From: Runella slithyformis DSM 19594
GTDB taxonomy: Bacteria; Bacteroidota; Bacteroidia; Cytophagales; Spirosomataceae
Length of the DNA stretch: 64,000 bases
Direction of reading: 5' to 3'
Assembly: GCF_000218895.1 (NCBI RefSeq)
Contig: NC_015703.1
Location: 991,501-1,055,500 of the forward strand
Notes under the pieces: generated by a model
The model's input: the letters and a program-made list of their open reading frames with translations, nothing else
Databases searched by the model: none
What the model was told of the DNA's origin: nothing
Position numbers and translations under genes: made by a program
Part shown: positions 25,734-35,382 of the stretch, one piece after another
Layout: each line of letters starts with the position of its first letter
Position numbering within the stretch: position 1 is the first letter of the stretch

Positions 25734-27068
25734 TTAGGTTAATACCAGTTTTTTCACCACAGACATGGTTTCTTTTTGTCGGTTTTTTACGAAATCCATG
25801 GCTTTTTTGGCTTTTGCTTTGGCGGTGGGATAGTTTTGATGAATAGCCATAACGGCTCCCGTAATAGCCGTTGATGGGTCTTGGTCAATTTCAAACAGCC
25901 ACTCGGGCACGCCGATGTCTCGAAACATCCAACCTTTGCGGCCGTGCTTCAACGGACGGGCGTGAACGACGGGTACGCCCAAAGCCAAACCCATAATCAG
26001 CGAGTGCGGCTCCATTCCAAACATGCAATGCGCCCGGGCGTAGACCGACATGGCTTCGTCGGCGCTCCAGAAGGTTTCGCGACAAACGACCTTGGCTTTA
26101 ATATCCGCGTCAAGTTGGTCGTAAAGCATGGTTTTGGCGTATTTTGTTTCTTTGAGTGCCTCGGGCGCAATCAGCACTTTGAGGCCGGTGGTCTGTACCC
26201 ATTGCGTGATGAGGTCTTTCACTTTACCGAGCCGCAGGCTGTCCTGCTGCTGCTGCTCGGGGGTTGGGGCGGGGTTCATCAGATCACCCTTGCCGGAAGC
26301 ATACAAATGCGGGGTGTTGGTACGAACCACCACCACCAAAAACTTCCCGTCTTCCAATCCTGACTGTTTGAGAAAGGCCAAGCCTTTTTCTTCATCACGA
26401 ACGTCAATACCAAAACAGCCATCAGGGCCAAATTCAAGAATTGGGGTTTTGAATTGATTGTCTTTCAGAAACTTGACCGAATCGCTATCCCTACAATAAA
26501 TAAAAGCAGCACGGTTGAGCACATCGCGATAAAGCGACATCGAAGGCGGTGCAAATTTATCAAACGACTGTCCGTACAGCCCAAACGGAATGTTGTTTTC
26601 GATGCAGTAATAAAACGGCGCGAGGTTGGATAGGGTCGAGTCCCATTCGTAATTGAACAGACCGTAATTCATGGGCATTCCCGAATTATGAATGTAGAGG
26701 TCTGCCTGCTCAAACGCCGCTTTCAAGTCTCCCGTTACCGACTCATCCTGATTGAAAAATGCCCCCTGAACGATCTTCACCTTGGGGAAATTTTTGGCGA
26801 TCAGCGCCTCCGTCACAGGACGCGGCTGGGCGTGCCACAGGATGATTTGGGCTTCGGGCACGTAGCGTTCCAAGAGTCGCAGCGTACCGGGCGTATGGCC
26901 GATGTCCCCGATATTGTTGTCATTCCACGACGACCGCAGCAGAATGGTCGGGTTTTTGAATGAATGATGTGCGCCTTTGCTTTCCCCTTCTGCACCCGCA
27001 GGGAGCACAAAAGGAAGAAAAGATAAAGTTGTTTTTTTGAGAAACTCCCGGCGATTGTCTGTATTCAT
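25734..27068 (-). CDS. Tat-exported polysaccharide pyruvyl transferase-fold protein, copy 1
   Basis: A 444-residue paralogue of the next gene. The N-terminus NRREFLKKTTLSFLPFVLPAGA is a twin-arginine-type signal. RSSWNDNNIGDIGHTPGTLRLLERY matches the glycine-rich opening of the PS_pyruv_trans fold, and FGMEPHSLIMGLALGVPVVHARP the C-terminal block. The NIGDI-HTPG core is the same in both copies, which shows duplication. It follows susD by 87 bases and precedes copy 2 by 17 bases, so it is part of the sugar locus. An exported role, for instance binding or remodelling pyruvylated or acidic glycans, is inference. Confidence 0.78.
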   Translation of the reverse strand: MNTDNRREFLKKTTLSFLPFVLPAGAEGESKGAHHSFKNPTILLRSSWNDNNIGDIGHTPGTLRLLERYVPEAQIILWHAQPRPVTEALIAKNFPKVKIVQGAFFNQDESVTGDLKAAFEQADLYIHNSGMPMNYGLFNYEWDSTLSNLAPFYYCIENNIPFGLYGQSFDKFAPPSMSLYRDVLNRAAFIYCRDSDSVKFLKDNQFKTPILEFGPDGCFGIDVRDEEKGLAFLKQSGLEDGKFLVVVVRTNTPHLYASGKGDLMNPAPTPEQQQQDSLRLGKVKDLITQWVQTTGLKVLIAPEALKETKYAKTMLYDQLDADIKAKVVCRETFWSADEAMSVYARAHCMFGMEPHSLIMGLALGVPVVHARPLKHGRKGWMFRDIGVPEWLFEIDQDPSTAITGAVMAIHQNYPTAKAKAKKAMDFVKNRQKETMSVVKKLVLT

Positions 27069-27155
27069 GAGGTATTGGACGTTTGTCTATTTTCCGAACG
27101 GCGTACTTTTTATTTTTTTGCCGGAGGGAAACCAATGCTTTTACAACATTACTGA

Positions 27156-28853
27156 TTAATACCCCGGATTTTGCTCCAATTTTGCCCCCGTATTGGCATC
27201 GATTACTTTTTGGGGAATGGGCCAATAGCGGTTAAAATCCTGAATGGTTCTGCCGGAAGAAGGCCCGTTTGCCACAGAAGGGGCTGAGTTGTATTTTCTA
27301 ACCCTATCCACCAATCTTCCCATACGAATAAGCGTACGTAGCCGTGGCTCTTCTACGATCAGTTCTCGTGTACGTTCATCCAGAATAAAATCTTCCGTCA
27401 CCACAGCACTGCTGATCAACGAGGCTTTGGCTCTGGCTCGTACCACGTTTATATCTTTGGCAGCATTGTCTAAATCGCCTTTTCTAAAATAGGCTTCGGC
27501 ACGCAACAGATACGTTTCAGCCACCCTCATTCGGCTGAAATCCTTGGCCGTATTGCCCGAAAGTATATTGCCGTTAATGGCAGCCCCTTCAATTTTTCTG
27601 AAATAAGGGTAATATTGTCTTAACGTATCAAGAACAATGGTGGTCGGAGTTCCGTCATTTCTGACAATAACTAAATTCCCATTCACTTTTCTTGTTAAAA
27701 TGGGCTTAGCAAAATATTCCCTATCCGCCGGATTGTTATAATAAAAAGTACGTCTGATGTTAAAATTTGAGTTTCTGATATCTTTGGGATCCAACGCCCA
27801 AACATCATACTTGGCGTAGTTGGTGGGTGAATTTACCCCAATGCCTCTACCCAAACTATCCGGAGATATATTCAGGATTCTGTTGGGGGTTTGAAGCCTG
27901 TCATATTCAGGTGCCCAATACCGTATACTGTTGTTGGCCAAGGCTACTGTATAACTTCCTCCCAAGGTAGTGGACTCAAACTGCCAGGCCCACATCACTT
28001 CTTTATTGCCGGAGGATTTATTGACCTGCCCGTCGGCAAAAATATCCGAGAACACATCGCCGGGTTTAGACGCCGCCGGGCCAAACCGAGTAGTCATAAT
28101 TTGATAATCACCGGCTTCTTTGTTGATGACCTTGCTTGCGGCACTGATGGATTTATCATACAGTGAGGCATCTTTGGTTTCCATTCCCAAGGAAATATAC
28201 ACTTCGCTCAATAAATGAAAAGCCGCCGCGCGGGGTATTCGGCCGTCTTTTACGTCTAAGGGTAAAAGTGTCGTAGCTTCTTCCAGATCTTTTGCCGAAA
28301 AACTCAGTACTTCTGCCCTTGAATTACGCACAAAATCAAATTTTGGCTCTACAATTCTTTCTTTCACGATCGGCACACCTCCGTAGATATTTGCCAAAAA
28401 ATTATAGGTATACGCCCTGAAAAACAATGCCTGACCTTTGATATTTTTTCTGGCATCCTCTGCAATGTTCAGCGAAGGGTTGTCGATATTTTCAAGAATT
28501 AAATTAGCCCGCACAATCATCTGTTTATAGGCCCAATCCCAGTATATGATGGTGGCATCCAAATTTGAATTTAATAAGCTATAATCTTTATTGCCTCTTG
28601 CATCATTTCGGCCCCACTGGGTTTGGTCGGTGCCAACCGTCATGTACTCAAAATTGGTAGAACCAATCGTGTGTTCCTGCCTTGCACCCTCGTAAAGTGC
28701 CACTACTGCGGCGTCAAATCCTGCGGCATTGGTCAACAGGTTTTCCGGGCTGAACCTATCCAAGGGGACTTCATTGAGAAATTCATCTGTACAAGAGGTA
28801 GTGGCAAGCAGGCAAAGTACGGCAATCGTTATTTTGTTAATTGTATTTTTCAT
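27156..28853 (-). CDS. SusD/RagB-family glycan-binding outer-membrane lipoprotein
   Basis: A 565-residue lipoprotein: MKNTINKITIAVLCLLATTSC with the acylated cysteine at 21, then DEFLNEVPLDRFSPENLLTN, the standard SusD start. The TPR core is visible (KGQALFFRAYTYNFLANIYGGVP) and the C-terminus has the RagB pattern RMRVAETYLLRAEAYFRKGD, then VRARAKA and DERTRELIVEEPR. It forms the lid over the SusC barrel at the cell surface and binds the glycan. It begins 12 bases after the susC gene, the normal pairing. Ligand unknown. Confidence 0.95.
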   Translation of the reverse strand: MKNTINKITIAVLCLLATTSCTDEFLNEVPLDRFSPENLLTNAAGFDAAVVALYEGARQEHTIGSTNFEYMTVGTDQTQWGRNDARGNKDYSLLNSNLDATIIYWDWAYKQMIVRANLILENIDNPSLNIAEDARKNIKGQALFFRAYTYNFLANIYGGVPIVKERIVEPKFDFVRNSRAEVLSFSAKDLEEATTLLPLDVKDGRIPRAAAFHLLSEVYISLGMETKDASLYDKSISAASKVINKEAGDYQIMTTRFGPAASKPGDVFSDIFADGQVNKSSGNKEVMWAWQFESTTLGGSYTVALANNSIRYWAPEYDRLQTPNRILNISPDSLGRGIGVNSPTNYAKYDVWALDPKDIRNSNFNIRRTFYYNNPADREYFAKPILTRKVNGNLVIVRNDGTPTTIVLDTLRQYYPYFRKIEGAAINGNILSGNTAKDFSRMRVAETYLLRAEAYFRKGDLDNAAKDINVVRARAKASLISSAVVTEDFILDERTRELIVEEPRLRTLIRMGRLVDRVRKYNSAPSVANGPSSGRTIQDFNRYWPIPQKVIDANTGAKLEQNPGY

Positions 28854-28865
28854 CTTTTTAAGGTT

Positions 28866-31800
28866 CTAAAATGATACATTAATACCACCTACGAAGGTTT
28901 TCAGCAATGGACCATTATTGCCGGGGTCTCGGCCTCCGCCGCCAAATTCAGGGTCCCAACCGTCCCATTTCGTCCATGTATGTAGGTTTTTGCCACTGAC
29001 GTACACTTGTAAACCCGAAATTTTAATTTTATTGATCCATTTTTCGGGCACATTATATGACAGCGACACATCCTGTAGTCTCACGAAGCTTCGGTCCTGA
29101 TAAAAGCCATACCCCAATGGATTACGGTAATTGATTCTTGGATTTGTATTGATCGGGTTTTCAGGAGTCCAATAGGGGGTATTCAGGAAATTGGCCTGGT
29201 CAAAAAAGTTAGAGCCGGGATTGATAAGTGAATTGGAACTGTACCCACCTTCTCTGATATTCAGAGCAGCAGAAAGGCTGAAGTTTTTGTAGTTGAATAT
29301 ATTGGTGATCCCCAAGTTAAATTTAGCCTGATTATTGTTGACCACCATTCGGTCGGCCGGGGTGATTTTACCATCGGGCACGCCATTAGGGCCGCTGATG
29401 TCTTTAAATCTAATATCGCCGGCTTTGGCGCCGGGAATTAAAGAAAGGTCTTCGCCTTGCTGAAAAATACCATCGAATACATAATCGAAGTTAGACCCTA
29501 ACGGATAGCCGATGAACCAACCACTCGCAATATCATCATCCTCTACACCGTCTTTGTTGATATCTCGACCGGTCAATTTTACTACCTTGTTTCGGTTCAA
29601 TGAAAAAGCCAGATTCGTATTCCAGGTAAAGTCACCTTTTTGAATATTGACGGTTTTTAGGTCTAATTCAAAGCCGGTATTTTTTGTTTCACCAATATTT
29701 CTTAAAAAATTCTCAAAGCCATTGGTATTGGGAATGGTCTGATTGAGGAGCAGGTCAAACGTATTGGAGGAATAAAAATTGACGGAAGCGGTGATTCTTT
29801 TTGAAAAAGCCTGAATATCAGCCCCAACGTTAAAACTTTCGGTGGTTTCCCATCCAAGATTGGGATTGGCAAGGGTAGTGGTACTCAAACCAACGGAGGT
29901 GGGTGAGCCATTGCCAAACACATAGTTGTTTTGCCCTACCTGACTTAACGACGAATATTCACTCACGCCCCGGTTTCCATTTCTTCCCCACGAAGCCCGC
30001 AGTTTCAGGAAATCTATTTTTTTGATGTTCCTGAAAAAATCTTCATCACTTATGTTCCAGCTGAATGCAGCGGCCGGAAATACCCCGTATTTTTTTCCTG
30101 CGCCAAAGGCCGAATAACCATCTCTACGCATACTTAAGGTGAAAAAATATTTACTCGCGATAGTATAGCCAACCCTTGCCATGCTTGAAATTTGACGGTT
30201 TTGGGCAGCACTTGCATCAATGGTGAAACCTTCACCAATTTCTAAAGCATTGTACCCTAAAGCATCATTAAATATGTTTTGACTTGACAAAAAAGACGAT
30301 TGACTTGTCAATTGATAAACTCCATACAATAGTGTCAAATCAAGGCTGTGATTTTTTGCTATTCTTTGTTGGTACTTTACGATGTTCTCCAACGTCATAT
30401 TTTGATTTTCTCCGTGTCTTTTTGAACCCGAACCGGGTCTGTTCAAAGGGGCGTATGATGGGCTGTAAAAAAAGCTTTTGGAGTCTGTTCGAGTGTATCC
30501 TGCATTCAATTTGTAAGATACCCCTTTCCAAACACTTACATCGGCATAAGCATTGGAAAACAAAATATTTGTCACTGCTTTATTGTCATCTAAGAGCGTA
30601 CCCAAAATAGGATTCGATACGAGGCCCCAACTTTGAGGAAGCGGGTTAGGCGATACGCCATCGGCTAAAAACAAACTTGCATAAGGGCTTAAGTACGAAG
30701 TGTTTAACAGCGAAGCTCTTATCCCTGAGTTATCTCTTGAAGAAAAACCCGAATTGATCCCGATCTTCAGCCAGTCGGTGGCCTGTACACCCAAGTTCAA
30801 CCTGCTTGACAAACGCGTAAAATTATCTCCTTTGACCGGTGATTTAGAACCCGTATAAGCTCCCGAAAAAAAGTAATTAACTCGATCGGTCTTGCCGGAT
30901 ACACTCAATTCGTAATTGTACATCGGTGCCGCCTGTTTGATCTCCTCAAAAGGATTGATGGTTTTTCCGGCGGCAATGTTTGCCAACTCTATGACAGAAA
31001 AGGGCACCGCGCCCCCTTCGGCAAGTTCGGCGTCTTTGCGGGCGGCCAAGTACTGCTCTGCGTTCCTGTAATTGGGAAGATAAGCATAATCAGACGCCCC
31101 CAGGTAAGAATTCAGGGAAAACTTAGGTTTGCCGGATTTTCCTTTTTTAGTCGTGATTTCGATAACACCGTTCGTTGCCAATGAGCCATAAATAGCCGTA
31201 GAGCTGGCATCTTTTAATACATCAATGGATTCAATGTCATTGGGATTAATATCCGCCAAATTGCCGCCGGCGTAAATAATTCCATCCAATACAATGAGGG
31301 GGGCCGTGCTGGCCGAAATAGAATTGATACCTCTGATTCGGATGCTGCCGGCCTGCCCGGGTCTTCCATTGTCTGTCACCTGAACCCCCGCCGTGGTACC
31401 TCTCAAAATTTGGGCGGCGTTGGTGTTGGGTTGAAGCCGTGTATCTTCAATATTAACACTCGAAACAGCGCCGGTGAGGTCTTTCTTTTTGGCAGTTCCG
31501 TAGCCTACCACCACTACTTCCTCCAGCGATTTATCATCAATCTTCAGTAAAACAGGTATTTGGCTACGATCCCCTACCTGTATTTCCTGTGCCGCATAGC
31601 CCACAAAACTAAAGACCAGAACGACCGCATTATCGGCCACATTCACCGAAAACTCCCCTTCTGCATTGGTCACCGTACCGCGTTGGGTTCCTTTGATGAT
31701 TACATTTACTCCCGGCAGGGCTTCGCCTTTTTCGGCATCGGTCACCTTACCTTTCACGATTTTATCAACCGTTTTGGCTGATTCCGGTACGGCAGCAAAA

Positions 31801-32240
31801 GGTGTTTCCAGAGCCTGATCGGCGGCGTGGCCTATGGCTTTCGGGGCGGTTGGAAGGTCAGTTTCGGGAAATCGCGCCTCCCTTTGCTCCGACCTCCTTT
31901 CGGCACGTTTGTCAATAATGACGTAACCGCCGTTCTTTGATTTTTTATATTTCAATCCCAACGGCTTGAGTACCGCGTCGAGGTTTTGTTCCAACTTAGC
32001 AGCGGGTTTGACCACGTTACTCATCACGGTGAATCCTTCCACGTTGCGGTCAAAAAACAAAATATCGACCTGATACTGCTCTTTGAGTTCGCGCAAAACT
32101 TCTTTCAGTTTCTTTTGGGAAGGTTTATTGGGAGTGTCTTTGCTTTGGGTGGTTTGCGCACTGGCCAACAGTTGTGAAAAACTTGGCTGTACTCCTCCCA
32201 GCAATACACCCAACAACAAGGTTTGTATTGTTCTTTTCAT
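28866..32240 (-). CDS. SusC/RagA TonB-dependent transporter with STN signalling domain
   Basis: A 1124-residue outer-membrane protein. After the signal peptide there is an STN domain (about 40-110, ending KNGGYVIID), a carboxypeptidase-regulatory-like domain (KGKVTDAEKGEALPGVNVIIKG), the SusC box VVVGYGTAKKKDLTGAVSSV, the plug (DGIIYAGGNLADINPNDIESIDVLKDASSTAIYG) and a 22-strand barrel ending in F. The STN domain means it can signal through the FecR protein and ECF sigma factor encoded just upstream. It imports an oligosaccharide with the SusD partner. It starts 18 bases after fecR. Confidence 0.95.
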   Translation of the reverse strand: MKRTIQTLLLGVLLGGVQPSFSQLLASAQTTQSKDTPNKPSQKKLKEVLRELKEQYQVDILFFDRNVEGFTVMSNVVKPAAKLEQNLDAVLKPLGLKYKKSKNGGYVIIDKRAERRSEQREARFPETDLPTAPKAIGHAADQALETPFAAVPESAKTVDKIVKGKVTDAEKGEALPGVNVIIKGTQRGTVTNAEGEFSVNVADNAVVLVFSFVGYAAQEIQVGDRSQIPVLLKIDDKSLEEVVVVGYGTAKKKDLTGAVSSVNIEDTRLQPNTNAAQILRGTTAGVQVTDNGRPGQAGSIRIRGINSISASTAPLIVLDGIIYAGGNLADINPNDIESIDVLKDASSTAIYGSLATNGVIEITTKKGKSGKPKFSLNSYLGASDYAYLPNYRNAEQYLAARKDAELAEGGAVPFSVIELANIAAGKTINPFEEIKQAAPMYNYELSVSGKTDRVNYFFSGAYTGSKSPVKGDNFTRLSSRLNLGVQATDWLKIGINSGFSSRDNSGIRASLLNTSYLSPYASLFLADGVSPNPLPQSWGLVSNPILGTLLDDNKAVTNILFSNAYADVSVWKGVSYKLNAGYTRTDSKSFFYSPSYAPLNRPGSGSKRHGENQNMTLENIVKYQQRIAKNHSLDLTLLYGVYQLTSQSSFLSSQNIFNDALGYNALEIGEGFTIDASAAQNRQISSMARVGYTIASKYFFTLSMRRDGYSAFGAGKKYGVFPAAAFSWNISDEDFFRNIKKIDFLKLRASWGRNGNRGVSEYSSLSQVGQNNYVFGNGSPTSVGLSTTTLANPNLGWETTESFNVGADIQAFSKRITASVNFYSSNTFDLLLNQTIPNTNGFENFLRNIGETKNTGFELDLKTVNIQKGDFTWNTNLAFSLNRNKVVKLTGRDINKDGVEDDDIASGWFIGYPLGSNFDYVFDGIFQQGEDLSLIPGAKAGDIRFKDISGPNGVPDGKITPADRMVVNNNQAKFNLGITNIFNYKNFSLSAALNIREGGYSSNSLINPGSNFFDQANFLNTPYWTPENPINTNPRINYRNPLGYGFYQDRSFVRLQDVSLSYNVPEKWINKIKISGLQVYVSGKNLHTWTKWDGWDPEFGGGGRDPGNNGPLLKTFVGGINVSF

Positions 32241-32258
32241 TCGCAGGAAATTTTTGTG

Positions 32259-33254
32259 TTATGGATTGGTGGTAATGATGATCTTGTTTTCTTCTTTTCG
32301 ATACGACAGATTGGCGGCTTCGGTGAGGGTTTCCAGCAATTCTTCGGCATTATTGGCCGTAAAAGAGCCCGAAAGCGTCCATTGGGCCAACTCCGTTTCG
32401 GGGATTTCAACGGGTATCCCAAAATTATCTTCAAAGAGTTGGGCTACTTCTTTGAGCGTGGTTTCTTCAAATACAAATCGGTGGTCCTGCCAGGCCGCAT
32501 AGTTTTGGGGTTTGGCAATTTGACGAAGATTCGCTTTCCCCCCGACCTCCATCGTGACCAGGTCACCGGGCTTCATGGTAAGTTGTTTTTGGGCGTTCCC
32601 TTCCTGATAGCGCAGTTGTACTTTGCCTTTATTCAACACTACTTTGGCCGCAGCAGGACGGGTATTGACCACAAATTCCGTTCCCAGCACCACCACATCA
32701 AAATCGCGCCCGGTCTTGACCACAAAGCTCTGATGGTTAGCGGTATGCGTCACGGCAAAATTCGCCTCACCTGTCAGATACACCTCCCGAGTTCGGGGCC
32801 CGAACCCAAAACGCGGCACTTTGAGCGAGGAGTTGGCATTGAGCACCACTTGGCTTCCGTCCTCCAACTTCAGCGTGCAGGTTTGCCCGTAGGCGGTAGT
32901 ATGGGTTTTGTACAATAGGTTTTCTCTAAACACCCACCCGCCCAACAGCACCAGAAAAGCGATCGAAGCCGCCATCATGAAACGGGATGAAATAATACGC
33001 CGCTCCGCCACAAACTCTTCGGTTTTCGGTTCATTCTCGTTTTGCTGCGCCATGCGTGCCCGATGCCGCTCCAAAGCGGCCTGCGGGTCGGCCATGTATT
33101 GCAGGTGTTCGCGTTCCCACATAGCCAAATAGCCGTAAAACAACTCACGGTTTTGACGCTCCTGTGCCCAATCCTCAATCATCTGCTTCTGAAAAACAGT
33201 TGCCCTTCCGGAGAAATAATTGTACAGTGTTTCTTTGGTCACTTGCGTTTTCAT
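32259..33254 (-). CDS. FecR-family anti-sigma factor
   Basis: About 331 residues; the ATG at 33254 (MKTQVTKETLYNYFSGRATVFQKQ) is the usual FecR start and the longer frame adds 13 unlikely residues. The N-terminal cytoplasmic part binds sigma, one membrane helix follows (FMMAASIAFLVLLGGWVF), then the periplasmic FecR domain with TYGQ-like AYGQTCTLKLEDGSQVVLNANSSLKVP and a C-terminal DUF4974-type STN-contact domain (FVFEETTLKEVAQLFEDNFGIPVEI). It relays the signal from the STN domain of the SusC protein to the sigma factor. Confidence 0.93.
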   Translation of the reverse strand: MKTQVTKETLYNYFSGRATVFQKQMIEDWAQERQNRELFYGYLAMWEREHLQYMADPQAALERHRARMAQQNENEPKTEEFVAERRIISSRFMMAASIAFLVLLGGWVFRENLLYKTHTTAYGQTCTLKLEDGSQVVLNANSSLKVPRFGFGPRTREVYLTGEANFAVTHTANHQSFVVKTGRDFDVVVLGTEFVVNTRPAAAKVVLNKGKVQLRYQEGNAQKQLTMKPGDLVTMEVGGKANLRQIAKPQNYAAWQDHRFVFEETTLKEVAQLFEDNFGIPVEIPETELAQWTLSGSFTANNAEELLETLTEAANLSYRKEENKIIITTNP

Positions 33255-33314
33255 CTTGAAACAATTTAAAAGCAGGACGTTTTCAGCGTCCAAAACAGGT
33301 AGTGGTGTGGATAG

Positions 33315-33998
33315 TTATAAAAATGAAAACCAATCATGCCCCATCAAAAGCACCATTATCAGCCATTTGTCTTTCAGCGATGTACGAATCTGGCGAATGG
33401 CTTGGTATAAATGTGCTTCAATGGTGCGAAGCGAAAGGTTTAACTCGGTGGCAATCTCCTGATATTTCTTTCCTTCAAAGCGATGCATGACATAGATCTG
33501 CCGGCGTTTGAGCGGCATGGTACTGATAGCATGTTCTACGTCATGATACAATTCTTCGTACTGAATGATGGAATCCGGCTCCGACGTAGAAGGGCTCAGA
33601 TAGTGATTGGCGCTGTCGAGAGAAGTACTGCGGCGCATTTCGCTGCGCACATAATCAAAGGACCGGTGACGCACCGCCGTAAACAAAAACGCCCGGTAAG
33701 AAGTGGTAACGGTTCGGTACAGATGCTCCGAATGAAACTCGTAAAAAATATCCGAAACGATATCTTCAGCGATCGCTTTTGAGGATACATACCGCACGGC
33801 ATGGCTGCAAAGCAAAGGATAATAATACTGAAACAACAGCGCAATGCCCGCGTCGGCATTCGCCTCAAAAGCCTTTCGAATCATCAATTCAGGGTCCAGC
33901 GCGGCCTGTTTAGCCGACGGCTTCCCTAAATCGTTTCTCCTGAAAAGCGATTGTTCCTTATCTTCATCCTCTTGCATATCCTGCCTGAACGGTCTCAT
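33315..33998 (-). CDS. ECF RNA polymerase sigma-70 factor
   Basis: A 227-residue ECF sigma factor. Region 2 lies at about 55-125 (YYPLLCSHAVRYVSSKAIAEDIVSDIFYEFH, RAFLFTAVRHRSFDYVR) and region 4 at about 165-215 (MPLKRRQIYVMHRFEGKKYQEIATELNLSLRTIEAHL). It has about 35 extra residues before region 2; ATG codons within them are possible later starts. It is the first gene of the locus, divergent from the hydrolase gene at 34238, and is expected to transcribe this operon when SusC/FecR sense the ligand. Confidence 0.92.
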   Translation of the reverse strand: MRPFRQDMQEDEDKEQSLFRRNDLGKPSAKQAALDPELMIRKAFEANADAGIALLFQYYYPLLCSHAVRYVSSKAIAEDIVSDIFYEFHSEHLYRTVTTSYRAFLFTAVRHRSFDYVRSEMRRSTSLDSANHYLSPSTSEPDSIIQYEELYHDVEHAISTMPLKRRQIYVMHRFEGKKYQEIATELNLSLRTIEAHLYQAIRQIRTSLKDKWLIMVLLMGHDWFSFL

Positions 33999-34237
33999 TT
34001 TCTATATAAAGATAAGTTTTTTCTTGGAAACGTATTATTCAACCCTTGTATTTAGAGAGACGTTCTGCACCCCAAAAAACACTTAGCGGGTGTGCGATTT
34101 TTTTTCAATAATTTTTTGCGTAATGATAAAAACATCGCCCTCTGCCTGATTGCCCTACGGAGTCCAAGAAGTAAATAAAGGGCATATACCGGCTTTAGGA
34201 TACACCGATTAACGCTCGATCCTCCCCTTTATCCTCT

Positions 34238-35110
34238 ATGAATATTTCCCTTCTACGATTTTCAGTATGGATTGCTTTATCTTTTGCATTGGTTTCCGCC
34301 CGAGCCCAACAGGATACGATCACCTTCAAAAACATCGTCTACGCCGAAGCCGACGGCAAAAAACTGACGCTGGACATTTACCGACTCAAAGAGCCTAAAA
34401 AACCTTACCTGATTGTCTGGCTCCACGGCGGCGCGTGGCACTCGGGAAGTAAAGAGAAGCCGCCGTTGGGAATGCTGGCCCACGGCTACGCGCTGGCAAG
34501 CGTGGATTTTCGGGCCAGTACCGAAAAAGCCTTTCCCGGTCCCGTGCATGACATCAAGGCGGCCATTCGGTTTTTGCGCGCCCGCGCCGCCGACTACGGC
34601 TACCGATCCGATAAAATCATCATTTGGGGTGCTTCCTCCGGCGGGCATTTGGCGGCCTTGGTGGCTACCACGAACAATCATCCCGCACTGGAAGGGACGC
34701 TGGGAAATTACCTCACCGCCTCCTCTTCGGTGCAGGCCTGCATTGATTTCTTCGGCCCCACCAACCTCCTGACCATTCTTAGCCAATCCACCCCGCACGG
34801 GCTGAATGTGCGCTTGCCGGCTTTAGCCATTTTACTTGGTAAGCCCGTGGAGCAGGTACCCGAATTGGCCAAACTCGCCAGCCCGGTCTATCAGGCAGAT
34901 GCCGGCGACCCGCCGCTGTTGATCGTGCACGGCGAGCAGGACAATCAGGTGCCTATCAATCAATCCATCGAACTCATGAGTGTATACAAAAGCAAAAACC
35001 TGCCCGTTCAGATCGAATTCATTCCCAACGCCGGGCATTCCGGCCCGGCGTACGGAACCAAAGAAGTGATGGATACAATGGCGAAGTTTTTGAAGGGGGT
35101 GGGGTTTTAG
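34238..35110 (+). CDS. Secreted alpha/beta hydrolase (carboxylesterase, BD-FAE-like)
   Basis: A 290-residue exported hydrolase: signal peptide MNISLLRFSVWIALSFALVSARA, then an alpha/beta fold. HGGAW (63-67) forms the oxyanion hole; S133 in GASSGGH is the nucleophile; D235 in HGEQDNQVP and H267 in NAGHSG complete the triad. It resembles BD-FAE/acetyl-xylan-esterase-type carboxylesterases that remove ester groups from plant glycans. It is divergent from the sigma factor gene of the 14.8-34 kb locus and convergent with the next locus, so it could serve either. Confidence 0.87.
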   Translation: MNISLLRFSVWIALSFALVSARAQQDTITFKNIVYAEADGKKLTLDIYRLKEPKKPYLIVWLHGGAWHSGSKEKPPLGMLAHGYALASVDFRASTEKAFPGPVHDIKAAIRFLRARAADYGYRSDKIIIWGASSGGHLAALVATTNNHPALEGTLGNYLTASSSVQACIDFFGPTNLLTILSQSTPHGLNVRLPALAILLGKPVEQVPELAKLASPVYQADAGDPPLLIVHGEQDNQVPINQSIELMSVYKSKNLPVQIEFIPNAGHSGPAYGTKEVMDTMAKFLKGVGF

Positions 35111-35151
35111 GTAAAAAAGGGGCGGATTAAAGAAAGCCAGACGTAAAAATA

Positions 35152-35361
35152 GGGCAGACGCGAGGCCTGCCCCTACGTGTTCGGTTTTACATTTATCATT
35201 TTGCGGTTTTGCGGTTCAAAAAAAGGCAGACGCATAAATTTGGGCAGACGCGAGGCCTGCCCCTACGGCATTCCCTTTTACATTTTGCAGTTTTTCGGTT
35301 TTGCAGTTCTGCGGTTCACAAAAGAGCAGACACAAAAAAGGGCAGACGCATGCGCCTGCCC
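35152..35361. repeat. Tandem copies of a GGGCAG...CTGCCC hairpin repeat
   Basis: Three hairpin units at 35152-35172, 35242-35262 (both identical, GGGCAGACGCGAGGCCTGCCC) and 35340-35361 (variant core CGCATGCG). The first two are followed by CCTACG, a TTTTACATTT stretch and TGCGGTT repeats, a 90-98 base period. A single inverted copy with the same flank is at 17110-17130. The last unit also works as the terminator of the gene at 35383. Confidence 0.8.
35333..35361 (-). terminator. Terminator after the SGNH/PVC/cytochrome gene
   Basis: GGGCAG-A-CGCATGCG-C-CTGCCC at 35340-35361 is nearly perfectly palindromic, and on the minus strand it runs into TTTTTTG. It lies 21 bases after the stop codon of the gene at 35383-38535. 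Confidence 0.75.
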
Positions 35362-35382
35362 TTCCCCATTATTCTTTAAAGA

